64,000 nucleotides of DNA from Jaltomata sinuosa. Its lineage: Eukaryota > Streptophyta > Magnoliopsida > Solanales > Solanaceae. Under the pieces are notes generated by a model, which was given only the letters and a program-made list of their open reading frames with translations, was not told where the DNA came from and made no database searches. Below are positions 25,090 through 37,700 of this stretch, one piece after another. Each line of letters begins with the position of its first letter. Position 1 is the stretch's first letter. Location: NCBI GenBank assembly GCA_003996215.1, contig QJPP01001554.1, forward strand, positions 146,396-210,395, in the 5' to 3' direction. The position numbers and the translations under genes are program-made.

Positions 25090-25435
25090 ACTTATCGGAA
25101 TCTTTAGGCTTCTTAATATCAATGTCAACTTCACCCATCAACTCTACTAGAGTACTACTCAGCAGCTTTGGCTTGTTACGAAGCTTACCAGCCAAATAAC
25201 AAACATCCACGATTCTATCAAGTTCAGATTTCCGGCCTTGACCTCCAGATATATATGACAGTAGATTTCTTGCTTATGTTTCTAGGACCTACAAAAGTGA
25301 TAGTTTTGTCGCATAGGAACTTCTTAAGAGAAAGGGGGAGATCAGTTAGATTATCCAAGACGATCAGGCGCTTAAATTGAATTATTAAGCATCGTTTTTT
25401 CACATAAAAAAGCAACAGATTGCCACCTATATATA
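25090..25435 (-). pseudogene. Fragment of the exonuclease-like gene
   Basis: Minus-strand sequence closely matches the middle of the gene at 20318-20977 (its positions about 20450-20780). The surviving peptide reads KRCLIIQFKRLIVLDNL, LCDKTITFVGPRNISKK and so on, then shifts frame in the next conserved strand. Both ends are missing. It has the same orientation as the intact copy. The spacing suggests a tandem duplication later split by the solo LTR and then eroded. Confidence 0.75.
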
Positions 25436-28400
25436 AGTTCTATCAACTCTCTAAGATATGTTTGGGAAAACAATTCTTAAATATGGAATAATTAAAGATG
25501 ACTTGATCTAAACCATATAACTAGGACACTGATTTGTGGCTAGGATAGAATATACTTAGATAACTTATTCAATTACATGTCGTAAACTTGGTGCATTCTT
25601 GACAGATTAAGTCCATAGAATTACTTGTCATTATGCACAGAATTAAAGAAAATCAAAACAGTAAATCGTATTAAGATAGAAATAATCATCAAACGTCAAA
25701 ATTCATGATTTTCTGCAACCCCAAAACTGAAGAGTTTAGATACTCGAATCAAAACAAGTACTCAGAACGACTTAAATTGAAGTTACTGATGTCCGGCCTA
25801 AAATATATATATATTTAGTCATTATTATTTGTCTAACATTTTAATACTTTTATCACCGTTTGAATATTAGTTACGAAAAAGGTCAAAATATCCTTAAACT
25901 ATGTGAAATTGAACAAAATTGCCCTCCGGGCTCCGATAATAATTTGGTCCAAAAAATCCCCTATTATTACTTTGGAGTCAAAAATGCATTTTTCCTAATA
26001 AGCATATTGATTCTTTTTTTTTTAAACACATAATTTTCTTGATAAAAATATTGTAAACCCATCACTAATTTTCATATATATAAGATCATAGTAATCCATA
26101 ATTAATTTTCATTAGATAACGATAAAAAAAATCTTCTAATAGAATAGTAAACAGTTTTATTTCTCAATATTTTTCAAATTGAACAAGGATAAGCATTTGC
26201 TGATATAATCATTGGTTTTAAAGTTAAGATACAACAATCATAATATCTTAAAACACGAAAATTTATTACATTACTTCAAATCACAAAATATCTTTAAAAT
26301 ATCATCGATGGAGTTATTGTTGACTCTTTTCTCATATTAATTTTAAAATCAAGGAATATATTAACAAATGTTTATTCTCTTCTTAAAAAATTAAGAAATA
26401 AAAATATTTTTTATTTTATTAAGAATTTTTTTAATCATTATCTAAATTAAAATTAATGATGAGATTATTATGATCTTATATATATATATGACCTATATTA
26501 TCAGTTTAAAAGGTATATAGAGTAATTCTGTTTTAATTGATAAAAGGAGATTAAGAAGAAAAAAAGATTACTTTCCACTTTTATATTAGTTAAAGGAGTT
26601 TCAAAAGGACCTATATTATTCTGTTTTTTCGGTTTCTCGGTTTTTATTTTTCTAAATGCGAAACTAAATCAAAAAACCAAAAAAAAAGTAAATTCTTAAT
26701 CTGAAATCAAACCAAAAAAATAATCCAAATTGAAATTAGGTTTGATTTGGTCTGATTTTTCGATTTAATCCGAATAATGCACACCCCTAAACTATATAAT
26801 AACAACGAGTTTGAATTTATAGATAACTTTTTCGAATTATATGTTGTAAGTTTTTTATTTGAATTTGAAAAAGAAATTTTTAAATTTGAATTGATATTTT
26901 TGAAAAAGGATATCATAATCAGCTTTTAGAAAACAACTTTTGTTATTACTCAAAAACACTTGTCTTTTTCTTAAAAACTTGAACAAATATCTCAACCTTT
27001 TAAAATAAATATATATTTTTTAAAAAAACATTTTTAACTTCCTAAAAGTTTAACCAAACAAACTATTAATACCATCACAAGGAAACTGAGAGAAGTCTTT
27101 TGTAAAGAAAGGGAGTACCACTTTCGCAAACAAAATTTAGTTAGTGTTAGACCATAGATTTTTTATCAGATTTTAAAAATCTGATCTTCAAATAATTTCA
27201 AGTTTTTTTTTGGATTTTTTAGACTTTCACTCACAAAATTTTAAAGTATTTCCAAGTAAAATGTAAGTTCAAACACAACTCTAAAACTTCAAATTTTCAA
27301 CTTTCAACTTTAAATTTATGGTTAAATGGGAGCTTGATTAGTTTTAAATTGAAAGACTAATTTCTTTAAATTTATGGTTAAATGTCTATTTTTTATTCCA
27401 TTCATCCATTTTTACTTGTTCACTGTACTAAAACTAAAAATTCATTTTTACTTGTCTAGTTTAAAAAATCAAGAGATAATTTGTCACTTAGTTTCTAATT
27501 TACCATTATTATTAACTATAGTCATTTCTCAATGCATTTTTCAAAACATTGAATATATTATATTCAAAGGGTGATATAGTAAAATTGTCATTCTATTTAT
27601 TGCTCCTTAAAGGATGTGTTAAGTTCATACTGAACAAGTAAAATTGGACGGTGAGAGTAATAATTGTCTTGTTCCTTGTTGCTCCCAAAAGTAAGTATAC
27701 GTGATTATACAAATAATAAAGTGATTTAAGAGTCGAGTTTTGAACTCCCCTAAACTTATGATCAACAGTTTTTAGATTTAACTTATACTACCAAATAATT
27801 AATCAAATATTTTCCCTAAAAAATAATTTTTTGTATTAACTACGGCAAGAATGTAAAAACAATAACTTAACGCTAATCACTTTATCAAGGACGAGGATGT
27901 ACAACTTAAGAGTAAAGACAGAGTTGAATGTTCCAGGGTTGTGGTTAGTTCATCAATTCTTTTGGGTTCTCTAATTATTCCATGTTAATTTGAATTACCT
28001 ATGATTGCTAATTGTCCGGATTAGGATTTATTACTCGTAGTATTCTCTCAAATTACTACTCGTCTATTCAGAACAAATTGTCTCCTATATTTCTAAGGAA
28101 TTAATCTGTTGAGAATGCACTAAGTTTACAACATCTGTTTGAACAAGGTATCTAGATATATTCCTATTATGGCCACAAATACGTGCCCTTAGCCCCCCTC
28201 AAGTTCTCTTAATTCTTCTCTAATCTAAGAACGTCTTTCCCAAACATATCTTACCTAGATATATAGTTGATAAAACTAAATGTTCACCGAACAATCAAGT
28301 AATTATGTACAAATATTTAAACTATAGAAACTATCAAAATGATTATTCACATTAAGATAGAAATATTTGTCAAGCATTAATATTCATCAGCTTTCACAAT

Positions 28401-28568
28401 CCTAAAACTAAAAAGCTTAGCTACTCATGATTCGAGAAAGAAAACAAGTATTCAAAACTACTTAATTTGAAGTTAAAGTAGCATGCACAACAATTTGCAT
28501 TAGGTATCCATAAAGCTTAAAGAAAATTGTAATAAAAAACTAAAATGATCTTAAAAAGGTATTCTGAT
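25436..28568. other. AT-rich intergenic DNA with dispersed repeat fragments
   Basis: No gene. A sequence at about 25640-25790 (attaagatagaaataatcat ... aagtactcag) recurs diverged at about 28350-28480, and a neighbouring piece at 25450-25490 is inverted relative to 28220-28250, so both belong to one rearranged repeat family. At 26620-26790 lies a repeat rich in ccaaa/gattt words ending tgcacacccctaa. The block at 27120-27340 is described separately. Confidence 0.45.
27120..27340 (-). repeat. Dispersed repeat, copy 1 (second copy in the LAX leader)
   Basis: Reverse-complemented, this stretch carries ataaatttaaagttgaaag, gttgaaaatttgaag and gttgtgtttgaac, in the same order as the plus-strand sequence at 56862-57030 upstream of the LAX start codon (ataaattttgaagttgaaac, gaagttgtgttcggac). 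It is probably a TIR element of the tgtttggttat kind. Ends are not resolved. Confidence 0.5.
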
Positions 28569-28804
28569 TCCTTCGTCTCAAAATATTTGTCAAATTTTGT
28601 TTTTCTAGAATTAAAGTACATGAATTTTGATCAATATTTTAAGATAAATTTCTACCATGTTGATATAAGAAGAATTACAACTATAATACATTTGTATAGA
28701 ATTAAATTTTAAAATATTAAATTAATCTAATTAATTTAACTCGAAAAATTAGTCAAATTAACTCTCGATAATTAAAACGTGATAACTATTTTAGAACGGA
28801 GAAA
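28569..28804. mobile_element. Decayed Stowaway-like MITE
   Basis: The left end ccttcgtctcaaaatatttg and right end gataactattttagaacgga are inverse related and match the MITE at 4190-4446 throughout. The terminal TA dinucleotides are no longer clear. Confidence 0.55.
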
Positions 28805-29344
28805 TTAATTGTACCACGTACAATGCCAAAATTAATGAGGCAAATAAAACACTACCCAACTAATTACAAGTAGAATTACGGCCAATTTAAGAGTTATTTT
28901 ACAAATTTATCAACCTCAAAAATAAGTTGGTGAAACATAGCCCATCGACTATATTCTTCTACGTATACACCAAGTTCGTACTGGCGGAATATTGAATTAG
29001 GTATCTTGCACCATTGATTCTTTGTGATAAAATAGGTTCAGACTTAGGATATGTTTTGGTACGGAGAAATAATTCTTTTCTAATTTTTTTCATGCTTGAA
29101 TATTGGTCAAAATATTGATTTTTTTTTTAAGGAAATGAAGTTTCTAGTAAGAATAGGGAAAATAAAAATTTTAAGTCATATTTTATGTTAATTGCCTTTT
29201 TTCATTGTGACTCCCACCTCCTTACCAAATCAATAGTGGAGTTAAAAAATTTACATAAAAAAATTTAAAAATGTCATGCATAAGATTTGAATCCCCGACC
29301 TAAAATAATTTCATTTTACCTTATTAATACAATATAAATTCTTA
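28805..29344. other. Intergenic DNA
   Basis: AT-rich, no gene or RNA signature seen. It ends in the TTA target site of the following Tourist-like element. Confidence 0.45.
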
Positions 29345-30007
29345 GGGCATGTTTGGAAATCCACCCTGATAATTGGATTTAGTGTAATTGGATGTAATTA
29401 CACAGTTTGGCATGTTTGATTGGCCAGGTAATTACTTGGTCAGCAGGTAATTGGGTGTAATTGACATGGGGTAATTACACTCTCTAATTCACAGGGTGGA
29501 GCTGTGAATTGCTGGTAATTACATGGTGTAATTACAAGCTGATTACTTTCTAATTTCGTCCTTTTTTTTTATTTCTATTATTTTAAATTCTTTTTTATTT
29601 TTATTATTCCAAAAAAAATTTAAAATATATTTTTTATTTTATATTATTGATATTTCATTTCCTTCTCATTTTCAAACCTTTACTTCTTGTGATTCCATGC
29701 AATTGTTCGTATTATCTATTTTATATTTATTTTTTCATTTAGCATAATTTATTTAGTATTCTAATTTTTAAATTAAAGTAGAATTCACTGTTGAATAAGG
29801 TTATAGACTTAGGTTTTCCTTTTCTTTTGAATCATATTTAGATACGTTATATAGAAATTTGACATAGGAGTATTATGTTAACTTTTTTGTTTTGGATTTT
29901 GAACTTATGTTATATTTTCAATTCCAATTTATTTGTTTTACTGGTATTGACTTGATATTTCACATTGCAAGCCATTCATTTTTTAGTTAGAATTGATATA
30001 TTATCTT

Positions 30008-30177
30008 CTTTCTTTCTTTTTTTTGGCCTATTTTTAGACTGTTTTGTCTTGAGCCGGGGGTATATCGGAAACAGCCTCTCTACCTCACCCCTGAGGTAGT
30101 GGTATGGACTGCGTACACTCTACCCTCCCCAGACCCCACGCTGTGGGAATACACTGGGTATGTTGTTGTTGTTGTTG
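30008..30177 (+). mobile_element. SINE (TS-like tail) inside the Tourist-like element
   Basis: The body carries gagccgggggtatatcggaa, gcctctctacctcacc, gaggtagtggtatgg, ctgcgtacactctaccctcc, accccacgctgtgggaat and a TTG-repeat tail. A 15-bp target duplication (ttgatatattatctt) flanks it at 29993-30007 and 30178-30192, showing retroposition by a LINE-type mechanism. It inserted after the host Tourist element. The 5' tRNA-like head is not obvious. Confidence 0.85.
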
Positions 30178-30400
30178 TTGATATATTATCTTTTTGTCAA
30201 ATATTTTAATAATTTTATGACATTATATTTATAATATTAATATTTTTATTAAACAAGCATTTCATGATGTTCTTAAAAATTATGTACTTTAAGTTCTTAT
30301 GATTAATTTAATTAAAATATACAAATTTTGAAAAATATAAATCAATTTTTTTATAATATTAGTTAAGAATATATGTTTATTAATTAATATATTTCAAAAG

Positions 30401-30402
<2 letters not shown>

Positions 30403-30447
<45 letters not shown>
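30403..30447. repeat. AT dinucleotide microsatellite
   Basis: An uninterrupted run of about 22 TA units inside the Tourist-like element. It is likely to vary in length between individuals. Confidence 0.9.
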
Positions 30448-30449
<2 letters not shown>

Positions 30450-30694
30450 CTTAAATATTTAATTTAATATCATTTATAAAGGTCCTTATTTGTTTAGTAT
30501 AAATTTTTAGTTTTTAATAATTAACTTTTATTTTAAAATTTTAATATAATCATGTGATTACACTTGTGCAACCAAACAGAACATTTGTAATTACATTGTG
30601 ACAATCAAATAAATCGTTATAATTACTAGACTAGTAATTACTACCCTAATAATTACATCAATTCCAATTACCAAATGACTTTCCAAACAGACCC

Positions 30695-31230
30695 TTAGCG
30701 AAAGAGGGCTTCAACTAAACCTCTTTCTCCAACCTAGGTTTGCTCCCTACCTACATTCACCTATCCCCCTCCACCACCACCTCATGCCCTCTCCCCGTAT
30801 TGTTTGACTATATATATTCATATAATGTTGTTGAGATAATATTTTCTACTTATTAAATAGTAAAAAAATAAATTTAAATTTTTTTATTTTTTCTAAAAAA
30901 TATTCAATTACATAACTTGAGCATAAATAAGGGTCTGCTGATCATAATTTTTTTTTTAAAAAAAACAAAAACAAAATAACATTTTGTTATTTCATTTGAA
31001 AAAGAAAATAGAAGATGACTTTCAAGATTGGATAGTTGTTTTGCCAAAAGAATTTCTTCTTCCGAAATTTTTATTTTTTAAAATTAAATATATGTCTAGA
31101 CATAACTTCAATTTTTACATATTTTATGAATATTACATTTTTTTCATATATTATATAATATTTTTATGTTCAAACGTTTGGTCATAGTCAAATACTTTTC
31201 GTTTTATTTGAAATTAAAGATGTATTTGTT
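30695..31230. other. Distal upstream region of ALG11
   Basis: AT-rich DNA with a cytosine-rich patch at 30760-30800. The short open frame at 30984-31187 is a composition by-product. No regulatory element recognised. Confidence 0.4.
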
Positions 31231-31386
31231 ACGTCCTTTTTAGCCTATTTTGTCTTGAGCCGGGGGTCTATCGGAAACAACCTCTCTACCTCACCTCTGA
31301 GGTAGTGGTATGGTCTGCGTACACTCTACCCTCCCCAGACCCCACGCTGTGGGAATACACTGGGTATGTTGTTGTTGTTGTTGTTG
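31231..31386 (+). mobile_element. SINE (TS-like tail) in the ALG11 upstream region
   Basis: It shares about 130 bp with the copy at 30008-30177 with only a few differences (ctatcgg for tatatcgg, caacct for cagcct, cacctct for caccct, ggtctgcg for ggactgcg) and ends in the same TTG-repeat tail. Target duplications are unclear (tgtatttgtt left, tgtatatttt right). It lies about 340 bp before the ALG11 start codon, in the same orientation. Confidence 0.8.
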
Positions 31387-31727
31387 TATATTTTTTGCAA
31401 AGGAAAAATTAAAAAAACTTTATTTGCAATTTTTAAAGATAAATTTAATAAAAATATATTTGGAGCATTTTTTTAAAAAATTTGGAATCTAAGTCCAAGT
31501 TAGATTTATAATTTTATAACCAAATAATTTTGAAATAAACTAAAAATTTATTCGAAAAAAATTGAATAATAGTGGTGCCAAATCTCATCCTAAGGCTAGA
31601 AAGTAGCAAAAACTGAAATTAAGGACTTTTAAGTTTTACTCCGAATCAAAAGTCACAGAAATTTCCTCCATTAACAGTCAGTACCGTTGAAGATTTTCTC
31701 TTGTACCCACTCTCTTTCATTCAGAAA

Positions 31728-34700
31728 ATGAGGGTTTTTAATTGGCTTGTGATCAGTGCTGTTATTGCCGTAACGGTGGTAATTGCTCAAGCAGTAAGAT
31801 TAGTGTTAATGGTAATCAACGGGCGGAGATACAGAAAGAAGGCTGTTGGGATCTTCCATCCATACACCAACGACGGTGGTGGTGGAGAACGAGTCTTGTG
31901 GTGCGCCGTTAAAGCTATCCAAGATGAAAATCCAAATCTAGATTGTGTTATTTACACTGGAGATTTCGATGCTTCTCCTGATAGCCTTACTGCCCGTGCC
32001 CTTGATCGATTTGGAGTCAAATTAATACACCCTCCAAAGGTTCTCCTTTATTTCTACTTGCCCTAAAATAATATTTTAATAAAAGTCCTTTAAACAAAAT
32101 TCATAGGTTAGTATATAATTAATTTATTCAATTGTTTTTTCAGTTGACAATATATTCAATTCGTTTAATCTTATGTTTGTTTGGATATTATTGTTATTAG
32201 ACAAGATTTTATCAATTTTACTTTTAACTTGCTCTTCGATTTACGAATCAATTATATGTGACAAAGATAAATAGTTGATTATGAAATATTGAGCTGAAAA
32301 TTTTAAAAATGAGCTCGTCATATACAGTAGGTAGGCGAGGACATGACCCTAGATATGAAAATTTGAAGGTCATTGGTTAAGGTAGAAGGTTAGTAGTTAG
32401 TCGAGTGCTTTCACACTTTGTGTGGGAGACGTAGGGGCTAGCCTCCTACTCTCCTTATTAGTAGTGGCATGTGTATTACTATTTGTTGTTGCATTAGCTA
32501 AACAAACAACTTCCTATTTCACGTTTGCCCCTGTTTTATTCATCTTCTTCCCCTCCCCCCAGCCATGTCTCAAACCCCACCATTTTTTTACAATAGTAGA
32601 GTATCAAGTGTTTGTAGTTATCAGGGGAATTCCTAGCTACTTAACTGGCATTCTATTAGCAGGGATTTCAACATTATCATGTAGTCTTTGTGCTTCCTCT
32701 ATGTTGGATTTTCTAGACTTTATACCTAATAACACATTGAAATCTTCCTCAGCATTCTTTATGGTACCACCAATAATAAGCTTCTAATTTATTTTGATTT
32801 GTACTTGATATTTATTTATGTTCGTTTGTACTTTGAGGTATCTGTATTGTATATTCCTTCTTCTCCTTTCACCTGTGTTGCTGCATTTTGTGTTCCTCTT
32901 GTTGATGCTTCATTACTGGCATGTGTTTGATGGTGGTAACCACAATCACGTTTAATACCCTGTACAAATAATTGCTGCATAATGTCGTAGTTCGTTCCGA
33001 ACTTCGAGATATTGGCATTCAATGTCATTTTTGCTCATGATTAATGATATCCTGTAGTGTATATCAGGTGGTCCATCTGCATAAGAGAAAGTGGGTCGAA
33101 GAAACCACTTACCCTCGTTTCACAATGATTGGTCAAAGCTTTGGATCGATTTACCTTGCTTGGGAAGCTTTGTGCAAATATACACCTTCATATTACTTCG
33201 ATACCAGTGGATATGCTTTTACTTATCCAGTTGCCCGTATATTTGGATGCAAAGTTTTTTCCTATACTCATTATCCAACTATCAGTTTGGACATGCTGTC
33301 TCGTGTTCGTGGGCGCAGTTCAATGTACAACAATGATTCCTTGATTGCCAAGAGGTGAGTTCAACTACTTTGTATCAGCATATGCCATCTATAGGATTTC
33401 ATGGTAAGATGTCATTTGGGTGGAAAATTTTGGTGCTATTACGTGGAACTAAGCACCTAAAGGCTTGTCTACCATGTTGAAGATAATAAGAATGTGTCAT
33501 TCAAACAAAAAGGAAAAGACCCTAATTAGTTTGGCGGGCCTTTTCTGTTGTCTGTCAACTAAGTGGGGCCTAGCCCCCTACGAGAAATTGTTGATCTGCT
33601 TGTATCTTTTATCTTCCCCTTCCAGTATTAACAATTTTGTCAGTTAGACTTTGTCACATGTATGCATATCCTTTTATCAAATTAATGTGTTCAGACGCTA
33701 GGTGGCAGTCAAAAGAAGATGTATTGGCATATTATGGCAAGATGTTCCTCCGCTTCTCCATGAATGTGTACATCTAGATACATTAGTGGGTCTTGTGAAA
33801 TTATATATTCAAGGGACTGAATTTGACAAGATTGTAAATTCTTTACTTTTCATCCGCTTGTATTGTATCCGTGCATGACGCTCATGAAGTTGCTTTTCTG
33901 GCAGTGTGATACTATCCCGGTTCAAGGTCATCTATTATGCACTGTTTAGCTGGCTGTACAGCATCGTTGGTTCTTGTGCACACCTTGCGATGGTTAATTC
34001 TTCATGGACTCAATCTCACATAGAGAAGCTGTGGGGGATACCAGCACGAATTAGGCGTGTGTATCCTCCTTGTGATACTTCTGGGCTTCAGGTCTGTATT
34101 TTTTACTCGTTTGGTGTTAATTTAACCCTTCTTCCTCCTCGTGATGCCTAAACTTGTTAATGCGTTCCCCCTTTTCTGTAGGTTTGTTTAATTTAATGTT
34201 GTGGCTAATATTTTTACTGTTAGCCTTTTCAATTTTTTTAACTGTAAGTACTGTCATGCATTTTGGAATTTATTAAGTATATGATGGAAGTAGGATGAGT
34301 GTATTCAGACAAATTTCTCCTTTCAATCTTATTGGACTTTCATGGCTCTTGCTTTGGTGAAAATTAAGGAAATGCCATTATGGACTCCTTCTTTGAAGGT
34401 CTTACCAATTTTTGTGTTAGTGTATTGAGTCTGGCTTGGATTTTAAGCAGCTGCATTGTTGTATGGCTAATATAAGCTACAAACATGACATTGCTCTTGA
34501 CAGGTGCTTCCGCTGGAAAAGTCAATGAAGCCTCCAAAGATAGTATCTGTCGCTCAGTTCCGTCCAGAGAAGGTGGGCATTTCTATGTGGTCCTTGTGGA
34601 AATCAAGGTACCCATACTTGTGCAAGTGTTTGAAGGTGTATTGCAACGTTGATGTCCTGTAAAACTTGTTTTTTCTGTGAGTCAGGCACACCCACTCCAA

Positions 34701-37700
34701 CTTGAGGCGTTTGCAGTTGCCATAAAAAAGTTAGACCAAGATCTGCCAAGGCCGAAAATCCAACTAGTGGGTAGTTGCAGGAATGAAGCGGATGAGAAAA
34801 GGTTGCAAAATTTGAAGGACCTAGCTATTAAATTGAATGTGGATGATCATGTTGAGTTCCACAAGAATGTCTTGTACAGGTTAGTAGTACGCCTCCGTTT
34901 TGGTAGTCTGAAATTCTTGAACTCCAAGGCATGATTTTGCTGAACTGTCTGGATCAGACCTTTTCTTTCATTGCTTGAAGCTATTTGTCAAGGCAAGAGT
35001 TTCATTTGGGACGGACTTTTTGCGTTAGCTACCTCCTCCCAAAAGAATAATAATTGAAAAGTTCAAAAAATTTTAAAAATTGGCTGGTCGTTGAGGTCAT
35101 TGTAATACAGAGAGAAGTAATATTATGCATGGATGTAAAAAGCTAACTACACTTCTATTAGTGCTGTTAGCTCTCTCTGTGTTTAGAAAGAGAATGTGAA
35201 ATGTTTAGGCAGATTATCCATTTCCATCACTTCAATACATGTTGGATAGAAGCTTGATTCTCATTTTTAATCTATTGTTGATGCAGTGATTTGGTCAGAC
35301 TTCTAGGTGGTGCTGTAGCTGGAATCCATTCCATGACAGATGAGCACTTCGGCATAAGTGTAGTGGAATACATGGCTGCTGGTGCTATACCAATTGGTTA
35401 GTCATGTTGTATTGTTTCTCTTTTGCTTTGTATTTGATTATGTGAGAAAACACAGGAAAATATTATTAAGATGTGCATCTACATTATTACAATAAGGTCC
35501 TATTTATAGTTGTATTCGACCTAGTACATAATAGTCCTTTTCCATGTGGGACACTATACACATAATATTCTAACACACCCGTCAAGTTGGTGCATACAAG
35601 TCATATATACCAAGCTTGTTATAAATGTAACTAATACGAGGACCCGTAAGGACTTGGTGAAAATATCTGCAAGCTGATCATTGGACTTCACAAATCTTGT
35701 CAACATCTCATGAGAGTATCTTTTCTTTGATGGTCAATCTCAATTTACTTGGTCCTCTCATGAATACCAAATTTGCCACAATATGAAGGTCGTTTGATTA
35801 TCACACACAAGTAATTTGATTGATTTCTCCAAATTTCAATTCTCTGAGCAACTTCTTAATCCAAATTAGCTCACAAGTTGCTACATTCAGATGTAGAACG
35901 TCTATCAGAAGGTGACCCTGCCCGATTAGCGTTCATATATCCAACGATTTGCTGATGACCTCAATCCTCGAAGAGTTGCCCTTTGCCTAGAGCTGACTTT
36001 AGATATCACAGAATGCGACAACTGCATCCCAATGACTATCACATGGAGAACCCATAAACTGACTTGGGAAAAGAAATGTCATGTCTAGTCACTGTCATTG
36101 TGAGATAATTCAATTTATCTACCAGCCGCCTATATCTTTCAGGATTACTGAGGGGCTCCTTTGTCCTGGATGGAGTTTAGTGTAGACACGTGATTTTTGA
36201 CCCTTCCCTGAGTTTTAACCCACTTTTAGCTTCAATATTTATTTTAAATCTAATCTTTCTTTTAAGTTTTTATTTTTCATTTTAGTAGGTTATATTTGAA
36301 AAATTGTGAAAAAAGACTTCAAAAAATAGAGTCACACTTTAGGATAAGTTTTGTTTTCATTTTATTAAAAAGAAAAAAGGGGAAAAAAATTAATTAAAAA
36401 AATATATATTTTTCTTAAATAGGTTTTAACATATAAGCTAGTAATTTTAATTTAGTAACATCTCATTGTAGTCTTAATTTTTTATATTTTTATTAGTCTT
36501 AAAATAGTTAATTAATATTTTATCATTATATTTGAAAAAAACAAAAAGAACTAAAAAGTTAATAAAAAAAAAGCAAAAAATATATTCCTAAGACCTACAA
36601 GCTCACCAGCACACCCCCCTAATCCCCCAACCCATTACCCCAATTTCCTCCCCCCACTCCCCCACTTTTCTCACTAACACGCACCCACATTCACATACAC
36701 TCACACGACATGCACACACACACAATTATAAATACACAGATGGAGGAGCACAATATTAGAGATAGGCAACGGAGGAGAGAGTAAAAAGATTAGAAAGATT
36801 AGAGAGTAAAAAGGATAGAAAAAAAAAAGATAGAAAAACGCATCATTAAAAAAAAACAGAGAAAAGGAGAGCAAAAACAGTACAAAAAAGAGAGTATTCT
36901 TGAAGGTTCGTGGGTTAAGAGATTGAGGTTTGGTCCCTGTTTCGAGTTTCCGGAGACAACGCTTTTGTTTCTATTTATAGTTGTTTCATCACACAGGTTC
37001 TTACTCAATTCCTTTCTAATTATTTATTTGTAAGTTTTATTGTGAATCAAAGCATGAACAAAGTAATGTAAATATTTTCATGTATGGTTTAGTATGAAGA
37101 GTTGATTGTTTAATTTACATGAAGTTATTATTGTGAGTTGTACGTTCAGTTATCCGAGTACTTGTATGTTCGTGTGTAAACTTGAGTGGTATCGTTCATG
37201 TAAATATATCTCCGTTTTAAGTGAAAAGTTTTCTTTCCTTTTATATAATTTAACTTGTTAGTTTTGTTTTAGGTTGAGATATTAAATGTGTGTTTGAATG
37301 TTTAACATGAGAACGGAAATGGAACATAGGTTTGAATAGGGTCTGTTTAATATGAACCAATTTATCGTGTAAGATCAAAATTTTCCTAGATTTAATTAAG
37401 AGAATTGACATTGTGATAAGGATCGTTTTGAATAATTCCGGAACTTACTGTATTAATTGAACAATCACTCCTTGATATAGCCATTTGAGTTGTAATTCTC
37501 ATGTCCATCATCTTAGACAACTTTTGCTGACTAGTAATTGATATAATTACTATTGATGGGTATTTTTATTGAGAAAAGACATCAAATACACCCTGAACTT
37601 GTCCCGAAAAGTCATTTTCACACTCAAACCAATCTGGCGACCTATTACACACCTATACATATTAAAAGTGAATTTAATACCACCCTACATGCTGATGTGG

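Larger units (their letters stand above)
29345..30694. mobile_element. PIF/Harbinger (Tourist-like) non-autonomous element
   Basis: Termini GGGCATGTTTGG and CCAAACAGACCC are inverted and flanked by TTA on both sides (29342-29344 and 30695-30697), the diagnostic duplication of PIF/Harbinger. Subterminal words such as ggatgtaattacacagtttgg are shared with the smaller relative at 50701-51211. Length is 1350 bp, including a later SINE insertion (30008-30177) and an AT microsatellite (30403-30447). No transposase frame. Confidence 0.85.

Noticed and set aside
31701..31727. In-frame extension upstream of the ALG11 ATG
   Set aside because: It begins with TTG. The ATG at 31728 gives the family length and an N-terminal membrane anchor.
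32422..32787. 121-codon open frame in ALG11 intron 1 with hydrophobic residues
   Set aside because: It starts with GTG, lies inside a spliced intron, overlaps a dispersed repeat module and shows no domain.
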